48,969 bases of DNA. It comes from a virus. The stretch covers positions 1 through 48,969 of IMG/VR virus record IMGVR_UViG_3300027580_000002, one strand, 5' to 3'. The notes under the pieces were generated by a model that saw only the letters and a program-made list of their open reading frames with translations, was not told the origin of the DNA and ran no database searches. Every line of letters starts with the position of its first letter. Position 1 is the stretch's first letter. The position numbers and the translations under genes were made by a program. Of the stretch, positions 6,666 to 16,534 are shown piece after piece.

Positions 6666-8447
6666 ATGACAATATATTATAAACCTAAAATTTCATATAA
6701 GTTAGATGAATTACCTCCTATAGAAAAAACTGATAAAGTATTAAATCCAGATTATCATGTACCAGTAGAAGAGATAATAGATTATGATGAAGAACTTAAT
6801 CTAAATATAGATTTTATAATACACTTATGTGAAAAAGAGTTATCTAAAAAGGATGGGTTTGAAGAGTATCGTGAAGTTGCTAAAGAAAAGTATTACTGCC
6901 TTAATCCTTTAGATACTGAACAACGTTCTACACTAAATGAATTTGAGAATAGTTATCAAGATACAACTAAATATGATAATGGTGATACAAGTAATTCAAC
7001 TATAGTATCTTATTTATATCCTAGAGCATTACAGTTAAAAAGAGATATAGAAATGGATATAGAAGAAGATTATAACTTTAAAGGTAAGAGTGATGATTAC
7101 TTAATAAATTTATTTGATGATTCAATAAGTAATATAAAGAAGTATACTGATAAATTAGATGCTGAAGACTTAGGTAAGAAACTTATTATACACGAAGACT
7201 ATGACCCTGTAGATAAAAGTCACAGGGAAAAGATTAGGAAATTAAATCAGACCTTAGATGATTATGAGTATACTGAAGATAAGTTAAAAGAAGCTTATGG
7301 TAGAGCAATAAATAACGGTAATAAAAATAAAGCTAGAGATTTACAAAATGCTATTAGTAATATAAAAAGTGATAGAAGTAATCTAACACAGGAAGTATCA
7401 CACGTTGCTTCTGCTACTGAAACACTATTTAGAAAGTCTGAAGAGACAGATAGTTATATACAGAAGATGGCTTATATGTTATTAGCAAGTCCAGCTGATA
7501 AGCTTAATCAATCAGTGTGTTGTATGTTAAAACTTCTTATAAAACAATTAGATATAGAAGATGAATTAGATTCACTAGATGTAACAATAGGCAAAGACTT
7601 TTATAAAAACTTTCATAAGAATGTACCGTTAACTGAATTAAGAAAAATGATAAAAGCTATGAGGATACTTTTAACTATACAACTATATGCTTCAGGTGAT
7701 AAGTTAAATAAATTCTTAAATAAAATAGTAAATATGTTACTCTCACCAGTTAGAACAGCTTTAGATACACTTATAAATATATTAATGGATGTAAAAAGAA
7801 GAGTAGTAAGTAGAGTAGAAAATGGACTATCATCTATTTTACAAAGTAATATGGAAAACCCAGATAATATATTAGACTGTATACATTTTGAAGGTTTTGC
7901 TGATTTACTTGTTGATGGTATGGAAGATATTAATGAAGAAATAGAAGGTAGACTTTTAGATTTATATAAATTTGTTCATGAAAGAACTAAGAAGTATACA
8001 AAAGATATTATAGAGTTAGGAAAAAATGATAAGATGCGACAGATACATCGTGTCTTAGGTGATTTTGACGAACTATTAGGAGACATAGATAAATTTATAT
8101 ACAATCTATCAAGAGCAGGTAACTTAAGTGGTAAGGATGGAATAGAAAATATAGTTACTAAATTCTTACATGATATAGGATTAGATACTACCTATAATTC
8201 TACTACTGGAAGATATGAAGCTATTGATTTAGATGACTGCTTAGATACTGGTGAGGATATGGATAATTACTTCCATTACCTACCAGATAAAAAAGATGAC
8301 TTAAATGAAATAAATTTACGTGAAGATAGGCAGTATAAAGATTTTATAGAGAATAATCCTGGTGGTTTAGAAATAGCCTGTAGAGATATAGGTACACCAA
8401 AAGATTACAAAAAGGATATTGATGTAGAAGATTTTGCTAACAGTTAG
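6666..8447 (+). CDS. Unknown acidic, mostly helical protein
   Basis: A 593-aa acidic protein between terL and the phosphoesterase/portal genes. Residues about 190-255 look coiled-coil-like (KIRKLNQTLDDYEYTEDKL and on). Residues about 270-380 form a more hydrophobic helical core with a Cys pair (SVCCMLK). The C-terminal part (about 400-590) is charged. Size and place suggest a head or portal-associated structural protein, but no motif or family was recognised. It starts downstream of the pyrimidine-loop hairpin, which may regulate it. Confidence 0.6.
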   Translation: MTIYYKPKISYKLDELPPIEKTDKVLNPDYHVPVEEIIDYDEELNLNIDFIIHLCEKELSKKDGFEEYREVAKEKYYCLNPLDTEQRSTLNEFENSYQDTTKYDNGDTSNSTIVSYLYPRALQLKRDIEMDIEEDYNFKGKSDDYLINLFDDSISNIKKYTDKLDAEDLGKKLIIHEDYDPVDKSHREKIRKLNQTLDDYEYTEDKLKEAYGRAINNGNKNKARDLQNAISNIKSDRSNLTQEVSHVASATETLFRKSEETDSYIQKMAYMLLASPADKLNQSVCCMLKLLIKQLDIEDELDSLDVTIGKDFYKNFHKNVPLTELRKMIKAMRILLTIQLYASGDKLNKFLNKIVNMLLSPVRTALDTLINILMDVKRRVVSRVENGLSSILQSNMENPDNILDCIHFEGFADLLVDGMEDINEEIEGRLLDLYKFVHERTKKYTKDIIELGKNDKMRQIHRVLGDFDELLGDIDKFIYNLSRAGNLSGKDGIENIVTKFLHDIGLDTTYNSTTGRYEAIDLDDCLDTGEDMDNYFHYLPDKKDDLNEINLREDRQYKDFIENNPGGLEIACRDIGTPKDYKKDIDVEDFANS

Positions 8448-8464
8448 GAGGTAGTAATAAAAAA

Positions 8465-10033
8465 GTGGGGCTAGATTATAATATATCTTTTGATGAAATA
8501 CGTGAAGATAGAAATAAACTACTTAAGTATATTAGAGATGCAGGTGGACCACAACAATTAGCTGATAAATTAGAGGTTCCACATGATACTCTAAACTATT
8601 GGAGAATAGAAAAACACAATATAATGTATGAGGATTACAAAGACTATAAGAAAAAGTCGAATAAAGACCCTCTTAAGGAAAAATCTGACAATGAAGTATT
8701 TGATAACCAAGAGGATAATATTACTCCTTATACTCTAGAAGAAGACGGTTTTGAAGTAGACTTTGAAGCTGATGATAATAAAGGGTATGAGTATAAAGGT
8801 GACCATTATTTAATTGAAACTGAAGATGGTACCTTAAGAATTACCGAAGATATGTTAAAGAAATTCAAGAGGTTATATTCTGGTGGTGATGACTACCTTA
8901 CTAAAAAAGAGACAGCAGATGAATTAGGTATACCAAAGAAATACTTACAGATTATAAAAAATGCTTTTGATATAACTCATAATGATATAGAGTTTACCGA
9001 TGAAGAGTTGCTTAGAAATAATGATAATGAACTATTAAATAAGAAAATACTTGCTAAAAGAGATAGATTGAGAAAGAAAATAAAACACGCTGAATATGAA
9101 CAAGCTATTAAAGAGAATAAAAAGTTTAGAAAAAAGGATTATTATACCGATAAGGCTATAGATAAGGTTAATAGCTTTATAAGAAACAACGGTTTTATAA
9201 ATAATAATATAAGTTTTGTAGAAGATAATAAAGATGAAGATAGTAAGAAGACTATTGTTATTAATATAAGTGACTGGCACACTGGTAAGTTAGTAGAAGC
9301 TGGTTCAATAATAGGCTATGATGAAGGCTTTAATAAGAATATTTATGAAAAACGTATAAACAAATATCTTAAAGTAGCTATTAATCTTATAAAGAAAGTT
9401 AATCCACACCGTGTTTTAATATTAGATTATGGTGATGGTACAGATAATCCAGAAGCCAATCAGTATAACAGTCAACAGAAGTATCAGGATATTTCTTATG
9501 AAGAACAGTTTGTAAAACACGTATCTGATTTATCTTCATTTATAAGAGAAGTGGCTAAGTATTTTCCAAATTTAAAATACTCTAAGGTTAGAGGTAACCA
9601 CTCTAAAGGTGAGATTAATTGGGATTTACTTGCTGCTAAAATGATTAAAGATAGATTTAATACTATAGATAATATTGAAATTGATGCACGTAAAAAACCT
9701 ATTAAGAATCATAATATATATAACTTCAACTTGGTACAAATGCACGGAGATAATATGCCTACTAAAATAGATACACCATCTTCTGTAGCAAAGAGTTTAG
9801 GTTTAATTAATATGCAGAAGTTATACTCAAAACAAACTTATCTAGTGCAGGGTCATTTACATCACCAAGCTGAAGAAGGTGTTGGTTATAAGAGAATATT
9901 ACTTCCATCTATTGTTGGTGGTGATGATTTATCCAATAATATGATGAAAGTAACAAGTAGACCAGCACAGGAAATATTCATATTTAAAGAAGGCGAAGGG
10001 TTAACTGATAGAAAGACAGTATATTTGGATTAA
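8465..10033 (+). CDS. HTH-metallophosphoesterase (calcineurin-like)
   Basis: A 522-aa protein with a GTG start after TAGGAGGTAG. The C-terminal half has all five calcineurin-like phosphoesterase motifs: D-x-H (Asp270, His272), GD-x2-D (Asp324, Asp327), GNH (Asn378, His379), His427 in MHGD, and GH-x-H (His464, His466). These bind two metal ions, as in Mre11/SbcD nucleases and related phosphatases. The N-terminal half carries two probable helix-turn-helix segments (about 28-48 and 148-170), so it probably binds DNA. Sitting between terL and portal, it may be a packaging-associated nuclease or phosphatase. The substrate is not shown by the sequence. Confidence 0.8.
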   Translation: MGLDYNISFDEIREDRNKLLKYIRDAGGPQQLADKLEVPHDTLNYWRIEKHNIMYEDYKDYKKKSNKDPLKEKSDNEVFDNQEDNITPYTLEEDGFEVDFEADDNKGYEYKGDHYLIETEDGTLRITEDMLKKFKRLYSGGDDYLTKKETADELGIPKKYLQIIKNAFDITHNDIEFTDEELLRNNDNELLNKKILAKRDRLRKKIKHAEYEQAIKENKKFRKKDYYTDKAIDKVNSFIRNNGFINNNISFVEDNKDEDSKKTIVINISDWHTGKLVEAGSIIGYDEGFNKNIYEKRINKYLKVAINLIKKVNPHRVLILDYGDGTDNPEANQYNSQQKYQDISYEEQFVKHVSDLSSFIREVAKYFPNLKYSKVRGNHSKGEINWDLLAAKMIKDRFNTIDNIEIDARKKPIKNHNIYNFNLVQMHGDNMPTKIDTPSSVAKSLGLINMQKLYSKQTYLVQGHLHHQAEEGVGYKRILLPSIVGGDDLSNNMMKVTSRPAQEIFIFKEGEGLTDRKTVYLD

Positions 10034-10047
10034 AGGAGTTATAAAAT

Positions 10048-12012
10048 ATGAAAATAAATAAAGCTATAAAGAATTTATTTACAGGAAAATCAAATAACTC
10101 CCTCAATACAGTTGGAAGAGAGTATACAGGTGATGATGAAGAACATCCTGTTGCTAAACAGGTAAAGAAAATAAGTTATGCAGTAAGCAATATATTTAGT
10201 TTCAGGTCACAGGATTTTGTAAGACCTGAATTTTCTTTTGAAGAAATAATTAAAGCATACAATACAGATGGATATGTAAGACAAGCTTTAGATAAATATA
10301 TTGAACTGATGTTTAAAGCAGGTTGGAAGTTTATTCATAGAGATAAAAGAGTTAAAGAATACTTAAAGAAACGTATTACTATGATTTCTGATGCTATGGG
10401 TAAACCGTTTGAACAATTCCAAAGAGAGATAGCTGAAGATTTGGTTAAGTTTCATAACGTTATTATATTAAAGAATAGAGCAAGACCAGAACAGCAGTTT
10501 AATATGCCTGGTGTTAAGCTAAGAAGAATAGGCAATAAGAATCCAGTTATGGCTTATGAACGTTTACCTGTAGAAACTATGTCAGTAAAAGTTGATGAAA
10601 ATGGTAATATACTAAAATATAAACAGAGTACTAACCACGGGGTGCAGAAGTATGACCCAGAAGATATAATACATATTAAGTATAAACAACCTGCTGGTAA
10701 GTTCTTTGGTGTTCCTTTTATGATACCAGTATTAGATGATGTTAAGTTATTAAGACAGGTAGAGGATAATGTAGCTAAACTTTTATATAGACACTTACAT
10801 CCACTCTTCTTATATCACGTTGGTAAAGATGAAGAAGGTAAGGAAGCTACTGATGGTGAAATAGAATCAGCCTATAAGAAGATAGTTGATATGCCTGTTG
10901 ATGGTGGTTTAGTATTACCAGAACGTCACGATATAGATTTACTTACTAAAGAAACTGGTATTGAGGTAGGAGAATATCTAGACTATTTCGAGAAACGTGC
11001 CTTTACTGGTATGGGAGTATCAGAAACAGTAATGGGTAGGTCAGCTACTGCTAATAAATCAACAGCTGAAAACCAAGCTAAAGAAATGAGAGATAAGGTA
11101 AAAGCTTTTATGAACACTCAAGAAAACTATGTTAATCACTTTATGATTAGAGAGTTATTATTAGAGGGTGGCTTTAGACCTATACTAAATGAAGATGATA
11201 AGTCAGAGTTTAGATTCAATGAGATAGATACTGACCTATTAATTAAAGAAGAAAATCATGCAGTATATAAGTTTGAACACGATGCTACTACACATAGTGA
11301 AATGAGAAGAGAGTTAGGAATGGACCCACTTGATGATTATAGTGAGTTAAGAACAAGCTTGTTTGGTCCTATTGAAGTATCGCAGGCTGATACTGATAAT
11401 AGAAACGACCCACAAAATCAATATAATAGTAAAGAAGCATTTACATTGGAAGGTAAAATAAATCTTTTATTTAACGGTGTAGAAGAGAAGTTTAGTGACT
11501 ACGAAGAGAAACTTAAAAAAATAGCTAAAAACCACTATAATTATTCAGATAGAGAAGTTGATATGGATTATGAACAAATTTTGGACAAAACCAACGAACT
11601 TCTATCCAATAAGACTAAGATGTATACACAATTATATACAGTAAATACTATAAACGAAATGCTAGAAAATAATACTTCTGAAGATATTAGTTTCAATTCT
11701 AAGGAAGTTAAACAATATATTGAAGACAAATCCAATAAGCTTAAAGAGTTAATGGATAAAAGACTTGATGAACTATTTAAAAATGCAGAAGATGAATTAG
11801 AAGATAAAGATATAGAAAACACACTATATATTATAGAAAAAGATATAAGAACATTTATGCAATCCAATATGATTAAGGCTTACAACTATGCTAAATTTAT
11901 GTTAGAAGACGATAAAGTTAAATACAAACTAAACCAAGATGGTGATTTAAAAGAAGCTAAAGATATCAACTTTGAGAAATCACCACCTGTTATGGTTAAT
12001 ATAAAAAGTTAG
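10048..12012 (+). CDS. Portal protein
   Basis: This 654-aa protein is the likely head portal, the dodecameric ring through which DNA is pumped and to which the tail attaches. Support comes from the N-terminal YNTDGYVRQALDKYIE segment (about 68-85) and the FFGVPF...LLRQVEDNVAKL stem-like region (about 223-250), followed by a motif rich in small residues (FTGMGVSETVMG, about 318-329), as in phage portal families. A long C-terminal helical extension (about 470-620) is heavily charged. Gene order (terL, phosphoesterase, portal, protease) supports the call. A GGAGT site precedes the ATG. Confidence 0.85.
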   Translation: MKINKAIKNLFTGKSNNSLNTVGREYTGDDEEHPVAKQVKKISYAVSNIFSFRSQDFVRPEFSFEEIIKAYNTDGYVRQALDKYIELMFKAGWKFIHRDKRVKEYLKKRITMISDAMGKPFEQFQREIAEDLVKFHNVIILKNRARPEQQFNMPGVKLRRIGNKNPVMAYERLPVETMSVKVDENGNILKYKQSTNHGVQKYDPEDIIHIKYKQPAGKFFGVPFMIPVLDDVKLLRQVEDNVAKLLYRHLHPLFLYHVGKDEEGKEATDGEIESAYKKIVDMPVDGGLVLPERHDIDLLTKETGIEVGEYLDYFEKRAFTGMGVSETVMGRSATANKSTAENQAKEMRDKVKAFMNTQENYVNHFMIRELLLEGGFRPILNEDDKSEFRFNEIDTDLLIKEENHAVYKFEHDATTHSEMRRELGMDPLDDYSELRTSLFGPIEVSQADTDNRNDPQNQYNSKEAFTLEGKINLLFNGVEEKFSDYEEKLKKIAKNHYNYSDREVDMDYEQILDKTNELLSNKTKMYTQLYTVNTINEMLENNTSEDISFNSKEVKQYIEDKSNKLKELMDKRLDELFKNAEDELEDKDIENTLYIIEKDIRTFMQSNMIKAYNYAKFMLEDDKVKYKLNQDGDLKEAKDINFEKSPPVMVNIKS

Positions 12013-12038
12013 CATATTTGAAAGGAGGAAGACAATTA

Positions 12039-13298
12039 TTGAGTTATACAAGCGATGCAAATTTCCAGTTTATAAAAGAGAGTAACCAGTCCAATAAAAA
12101 GGGATTTATAACAGATTTTACTGAAAGTGTAGATAATAATGATAATAAAAAGTTTATAGCTACTATAGAAGGTATACATGTTACTACAACAGGTAACAAT
12201 ACCGAGTATACAGAATCTGAACTTAAAGGTTCTCCTAGTAACCTAACAGGTGTACACTCTTGGACTAAACCATATAACAATCCAGTATTAACACACCATA
12301 ATCAAAGAAGTGGTGAACCAATAGGTAGAGTAATAGAAGCAAAATATTCTAACTCTACTATAAGTGGTAAGCCTGGTATTGTTTTAAAAGCAAATATTAC
12401 AGATGAAGAAGCTATTGAAAAAATTCAAGATGGTCGCTATAAGACAGTAAGTGTAGGTGGTAATGTAGCTCACGCTGAATGTTCTATATGTGGTACTGAT
12501 TGGGTTACAGAAGGCTGGTGTGAACACACACCTGGACAGGTATATGAAGGCGAAGAAATGAGTCTTATAATGAGAGATATTACTTTTGTTGAGGTGTCTT
12601 TTGTTAATGTACCAGCTGATGAATATGCCAATGTAATAGCATATGATGCTATAGAAGATAGCAATGAAGATACTACTTATGAAAGTAGATATAATTCTAA
12701 AACAGCTTTTAGGGAAGATGTATTCTCTGAAGGACAAGGAGGTAACAATAATAATATGGAAGGTAAAAACAATACTTCAACTATTGAAGAAAAATTAGAA
12801 CTAAGAGAAGAAAAGATTGACCTTCTCGAAAGTAAACTTAAAGATAAGAATTCTAAGATAGAAGAACTTGAGGAAAATAATAAAGACCTTTCTGATAAGA
12901 ATGATATTTTAGAAAATGATATCGAGAATTATCAGGAAGAAATCCAGGAGCTTAATGAAAAGAATAAAAAGCTTAAGGATGAACAGGTAGAATTTCTTGT
13001 AGAAAAAATAATTGACAAGAAGTTCGAACTAGAAAGAATTTCTGAAGATATTTCTGATGAACAGAAAGAAGATATTAGAGAAAATCTTTCTGCTAAAAGT
13101 AGAGAATCTCTAAAGGATATACTTGAAGACTTAAAGTATGAAGAGAAACTTCAGAATGAAGATTATGATGGTTTCAATAAGGAAGCCGATAAAGAAGGTA
13201 ATCATAATAGTGAAGAGGATAATGTTGATACTGTTGATGAAAATGATGAAGACGAAGATGATTTTGATGTTAATGAAGAATTACAGAATTTAAATTAA
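12039..13298 (+). CDS. Prohead protease fused to a scaffold-like coiled coil
   Basis: The start is placed at TTG 12039. The earlier in-frame TTG at 12018 would put the AAAGGAGG ribosome binding site (12021-12028) inside the gene. The protein (419 aa) has a U35/S78-type serine protease domain: His86 in LTHHN, Ser138 in TVSVGG, then the typical FVEVSFVNVPAD segment. A Cys/His insert (CSIC ... WCEH) follows the Ser and may bind zinc. From about residue 240 a long coiled coil rich in Glu and Lys (to about 320) and an acidic tail resemble a scaffold. One gene therefore seems to supply both the maturation protease and the scaffold, acting inside the prohead just before the capsid genes. Confidence 0.85.
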   Translation: MSYTSDANFQFIKESNQSNKKGFITDFTESVDNNDNKKFIATIEGIHVTTTGNNTEYTESELKGSPSNLTGVHSWTKPYNNPVLTHHNQRSGEPIGRVIEAKYSNSTISGKPGIVLKANITDEEAIEKIQDGRYKTVSVGGNVAHAECSICGTDWVTEGWCEHTPGQVYEGEEMSLIMRDITFVEVSFVNVPADEYANVIAYDAIEDSNEDTTYESRYNSKTAFREDVFSEGQGGNNNNMEGKNNTSTIEEKLELREEKIDLLESKLKDKNSKIEELEENNKDLSDKNDILENDIENYQEEIQELNEKNKKLKDEQVEFLVEKIIDKKFELERISEDISDEQKEDIRENLSAKSRESLKDILEDLKYEEKLQNEDYDGFNKEADKEGNHNSEEDNVDTVDENDEDEDDFDVNEELQNLN

Positions 13299-13331
13299 AA
13301 GAAAACAATTACTTAAGGAGGAATTGCTAAG

Positions 13332-14963
13332 ATGGCTCTTTATAATGAATATCCTGATAATGTAAGAACAAAAGATGCTATAGATGATACAATTGACCAA
13401 TATTTTAGAACAAACAATCAGTTGATTAAAGATGATGGAGATAATCCATCTGGAAAGAAGTTAGTTGACCCTGACTTAAAACCATTATTTAAATATCACT
13501 TTGGTACTAAATGGGGTGACAAGAATTCACACAGTTCCGTTGGTGGAGCTGGATGGGTAGTATTACCTAAAGGTCGTGTTGTTTCTGTAGACCCTGAGAT
13601 TCAGAGAAAGGGTTGGGACCTTGAGAAGATGAATAACGTATTAACCATTTGTAATGGTGGTGCAGATTTATCTCCAGATAACGACGACTTAATGAGAAGT
13701 GATTCTATGAGAGATTATCGTGCACCTAATAAACCAGCAGGTATTTCTACCGTTAATGTATATGAAGATGAAGAAGATAGATTAACTGGTAATCTTCCTG
13801 CATATACAACACGTGCTAATATTACTTTACCATTCTTTGCAAGTAAAACACATGCTGAAGAAATTGAATGGGGTTCAGCTTATGCACTTAGTGAAATCAG
13901 TTATAGTGACCCTAGAGATATAGACTTAAATGATATTTCACTTAAGCCTGGTGACTTTGTAAAGTCTGATGAAAACGGTCGTATTACTAAGTGGACTGAT
14001 AGTGATGGTATGGAACAGATTATAGGTAGAGTTGACCAAGTTAGTACAGAGCTTGTACCACAAGATTTCTTGAAGTGGGTAATGCCTGATATGGATGGTG
14101 AAAACGTACCAGAATTACTACTTAATAAGCTTGGTTATGACCCTGAAGATATTATTGATGCTGATTTCTTTGACCCAAGTTACGCTGACGGTTATGAAAG
14201 AAATCAATATATGCCTTTAGGTATTCCTGGACTTACTGATGGTATGAATATTACTATGAGTCAGGAAGATGTAGAACTATTATCTGTTGCTTCTACTGAA
14301 GTAGGAGACACACTACAGTTAAGAGTACCTTCTGATGAAGGTAAGTTTGACCCATCAACTATTTCACTTAAAGACCAAGATGGTAATGACTTACTATCTA
14401 CTTATGCTGCTGGTGCTTTGGCTGCTGAAGGTAGTACAGATATTACAGACTTAGGTACTGTAACTATTACTGGTGGAGAACACGCAGATTATAATATGGA
14501 CTTTGTATTCGCTACAACATCTGGTACTAAAGGTACAGATGATGGTGCTGCTTATGATAGTGGTACTGATGAAGTAACAGTTACACTTGTAGATGGTGCA
14601 GATTATAATGTTAGTGAAGTAGAAAGTCTAATTCACGGTATTGGTGAAACTACACCTACTGGTGTATCAGCTTGGACTGACTTCACTGTAGCTTCTACAA
14701 ACGCTGTCTCTACTGATGCTGTTAACTTCGATGGTATTACTATTGAAGTAACTGGTGGACAGTCTGAAGGACCACAGAGATTAGAGATTACACATACTGA
14801 CCCATATAACCACCTAATCACTGTAGACGTACTTGATACACAGGATACTAATGATATGACTATCTTTGGTAGCTTTGAAGCAACACACGCTCTTCCTGGT
14901 ATTCCTACAGAATTAGATTGGGATGGAGTAGTCGGTTCAGTAGATATAGTTATTAACCTTTAA
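13332..14963 (+). CDS. Abundant head structural protein upstream of the capsid gene
   Basis: A 543-aa acidic protein directly before the capsid gene, with a strong AAGGAGGA site. Codon use (many GGT, GAC, CGT and AAC codons) resembles that of the capsid gene and implies high expression. The N-terminal 300 residues form a mixed domain; the C-terminal 230 are Gly/Thr/Ser-rich with regular beta-strand patterns (TVTITGGEH, VTVTLVDGA, ITIEVTGG), like Ig-type decoration domains. It is likely a capsid decoration or head-fibre protein, or a second capsid component. No family was recognised. Confidence 0.65.
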   Translation: MALYNEYPDNVRTKDAIDDTIDQYFRTNNQLIKDDGDNPSGKKLVDPDLKPLFKYHFGTKWGDKNSHSSVGGAGWVVLPKGRVVSVDPEIQRKGWDLEKMNNVLTICNGGADLSPDNDDLMRSDSMRDYRAPNKPAGISTVNVYEDEEDRLTGNLPAYTTRANITLPFFASKTHAEEIEWGSAYALSEISYSDPRDIDLNDISLKPGDFVKSDENGRITKWTDSDGMEQIIGRVDQVSTELVPQDFLKWVMPDMDGENVPELLLNKLGYDPEDIIDADFFDPSYADGYERNQYMPLGIPGLTDGMNITMSQEDVELLSVASTEVGDTLQLRVPSDEGKFDPSTISLKDQDGNDLLSTYAAGALAAEGSTDITDLGTVTITGGEHADYNMDFVFATTSGTKGTDDGAAYDSGTDEVTVTLVDGADYNVSEVESLIHGIGETTPTGVSAWTDFTVASTNAVSTDAVNFDGITIEVTGGQSEGPQRLEITHTDPYNHLITVDVLDTQDTNDMTIFGSFEATHALPGIPTELDWDGVVGSVDIVINL

Positions 14964-14993
14964 ATATAAGTCAATATAAATATAAATTGTACA

Positions 14994-15038
14994 ATAACAT
15001 CCCCTGTCTTTTTGGCAGGGGGTTATAAAAAAATTTTT
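14994..15038 (+). terminator. Stem-loop between head protein and capsid gene
   Basis: Arms 15001-15006 and 15016-15021 pair (CCCCTG/CAGGGG), extended by 14994-14998 with 15022-15026. A run of A then T (15027-15038) follows. It is likely a partial terminator or mRNA-stabilising hairpin that sets capsid output relative to the upstream gene. Confidence 0.6.
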
Positions 15039-15058
15039 AATTAGGAGGATATAATAGA

Positions 15059-15549
15059 ATGGCACGTAATTTTAAATTCAGAAATTATCTAAAGAATAAC
15101 TTAAAGAATAAAAGCGCACAAAAAGAAGCTATTAATTTCGTTAAAAAATATAAACCACTCGTATCCGAAGGAAGATACGACCAGTTTGATTTAAGCGAAA
15201 AAATTATGACAGTAAAAGAAGCACTCAAAATGGAAACTAGTGAAGCACTTACCAGTAGAGATGCTGCAGTATTAGTAACTACTATTATAGAAGGTGCTTT
15301 ACAGGAAGCCGCAGAACCTATGTATGTAGGTAGTAAATTGTTTGATACCGTACAGGTTGATAATAATAATAGAATTGTATTCCCGGCCATTGGGCAATTA
15401 AGAGCTCAAGAGATTGCTGAAGGACAGAGTTACCCACAGGATAATCTTGACGTTGTATTGAGAGAAGGTGCAACAGAAGTAGATGTAACTAAGAAAGGTG
15501 TAATGATACCTATTACTCATGAAATGATTGATGATTCCCAGTGGGAAGT
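15059..15549 (+). CDS. Major capsid protein, exon 1
   Basis: This exon encodes the N-terminal 164 residues of an HK97-fold major capsid protein. It starts with ATG after TTAGGAGGA. The frame enters the intron and would stop after three intron codons at TAA 15560-15562, giving a truncated 167-aa product if unspliced. Exon 1 ends GGGAAGT at 15543-15549, which pairs with intron 15571-15577 (P1, with the expected T-G pair at the cut). Joined to 16535 it gives WEVIGAHIEAAGRAMARLK in frame. The mature protein, 387 aa in total, forms the icosahedral shell and is probably cut by the upstream protease, as the charged N-terminal region (about 1-60) suggests. Confidence 0.9.
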
Positions 15550-16534
15550 AAAAGCAGCGTAACACCTATTGCTTCCCTAGAGTAGTAATACTCTACAATA
15601 AAAACAGTGCTTAAACGGGGAAATCTAAACTGTTCTAGAGAAACAGTACGACAATCCCGTGGGGTATCTCGGCGAAAGCGACTGACGAGCCCTGTAACGA
15701 CTTAACAGATTACTAAGTTAGTATAATAATAATCGGAGGTCTATTATGAATAAGAATTATATATATGATACAGAAACATATACATCACCAAATAAAAAGA
15801 GTTATTATTTATTAGGTTTAATAGCTTCAGATGGAACTATAGATGGATATCATATACAAATTCATTCTAAAGACCACAGTCTATTAAAGAAAGTTAGAAA
15901 TAGTTTAGTACCAAATAAACCATTATATTCTGATAAAAGAAATGATGTAAAATGGTTAAAGATATCTTCAAAAGAAATATTAGATTTTGTAAAAAAATCA
16001 GGTATTACAGAAAATAAAAGTTTAACATTAGAAATGAATAACAATATACTTGAAGATAAAAACTTTAATCATTTTGTAAGAGGATATTTTGATGGTGATG
16101 GTACAGTAGGTATTAGTAGAAAAACTAATGGAACCTCCGATAAATACTATTATAATATTTCTGCTAGATTTGCTAGTGGTTCAGATAAGATGTTAAAACA
16201 GATATCTAAATATTTGAATGAACACTATAATATAAATCAAAATAGTGTTACTGGTAAAAAATATTACAGATTACAATATAGAGGTAAATCAGCAGAAAAA
16301 TTATATAATGTTATTTATAAAGATTGTGATAAATTATATTTAGAAAGAAAATACAATCGTTATACTAACTTGGTACTGTTGGATAACAGCAAATTAAAAA
16401 ACTATTATGGTAAAGGTTCAGAGAAAATCTCTGAATTAGACAATAAGCTGTTATAATACGCACTGCCCTAACTGATAGGTTAGGAGAAGATATAGTCTAA
16501 CCTTTAGGGAAACCTAAAGATTAATAAGCGCCTG
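15550..16534 (+). mobile_element. Group I intron in the capsid gene
   Basis: A 985-nt self-splicing-type intron. P1 is exon 15543-15549 with 15571-15577. P10 is exon-2 start 16535-16542 with 15563-15570 (eight perfect pairs). P2 is hairpin 15578-15595. The P/Q core elements AAACGGGGAAAT and CAATCCCGT match phage group I introns such as T4 td. The R element lies near 15691-15707 and the S element AGATATAGTCTAA at 16488-16500. P9 is 16502-16508 with 16513-16519 closed by a GAAA tetraloop. The terminal G is 16534. The endonuclease gene lies between R and S, in the P8 region. The insertion falls in the most conserved, most expressed structural gene, as is typical for homing introns. Confidence 0.92.
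15746..16456 (+). CDS. LAGLIDADG homing endonuclease (intron-encoded)
   Basis: A 236-aa protein with two LAGLIDADG motifs: LLGLIASDGT (about 22-31, Asp29) and FVRGYFDGDG (about 110-119, Asp116/Asp118). The two-motif form acts as a monomer that cuts an intronless capsid allele to spread the intron. It has its own CGGAGG site upstream of the ATG, and it is more AT-rich in codon use than the exons, as expected for a mobile gene. The reading frame is intact, so the intron is likely still mobile. Some such proteins also help splicing. Confidence 0.93.
   Translation: MNKNYIYDTETYTSPNKKSYYLLGLIASDGTIDGYHIQIHSKDHSLLKKVRNSLVPNKPLYSDKRNDVKWLKISSKEILDFVKKSGITENKSLTLEMNNNILEDKNFNHFVRGYFDGDGTVGISRKTNGTSDKYYYNISARFASGSDKMLKQISKYLNEHYNINQNSVTGKKYYRLQYRGKSAEKLYNVIYKDCDKLYLERKYNRYTNLVLLDNSKLKNYYGKGSEKISELDNKLL

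Noticed and set aside
12018-12038. TTG start at 12018 for the protease
   Set aside because: It would include the ribosome binding site in the coding sequence; TTG 12039 has correct spacing.
12384-12737. Minus-strand frame opposite the prohead protease
   Set aside because: It is a shadow of a conserved plus-strand gene with no start signal.
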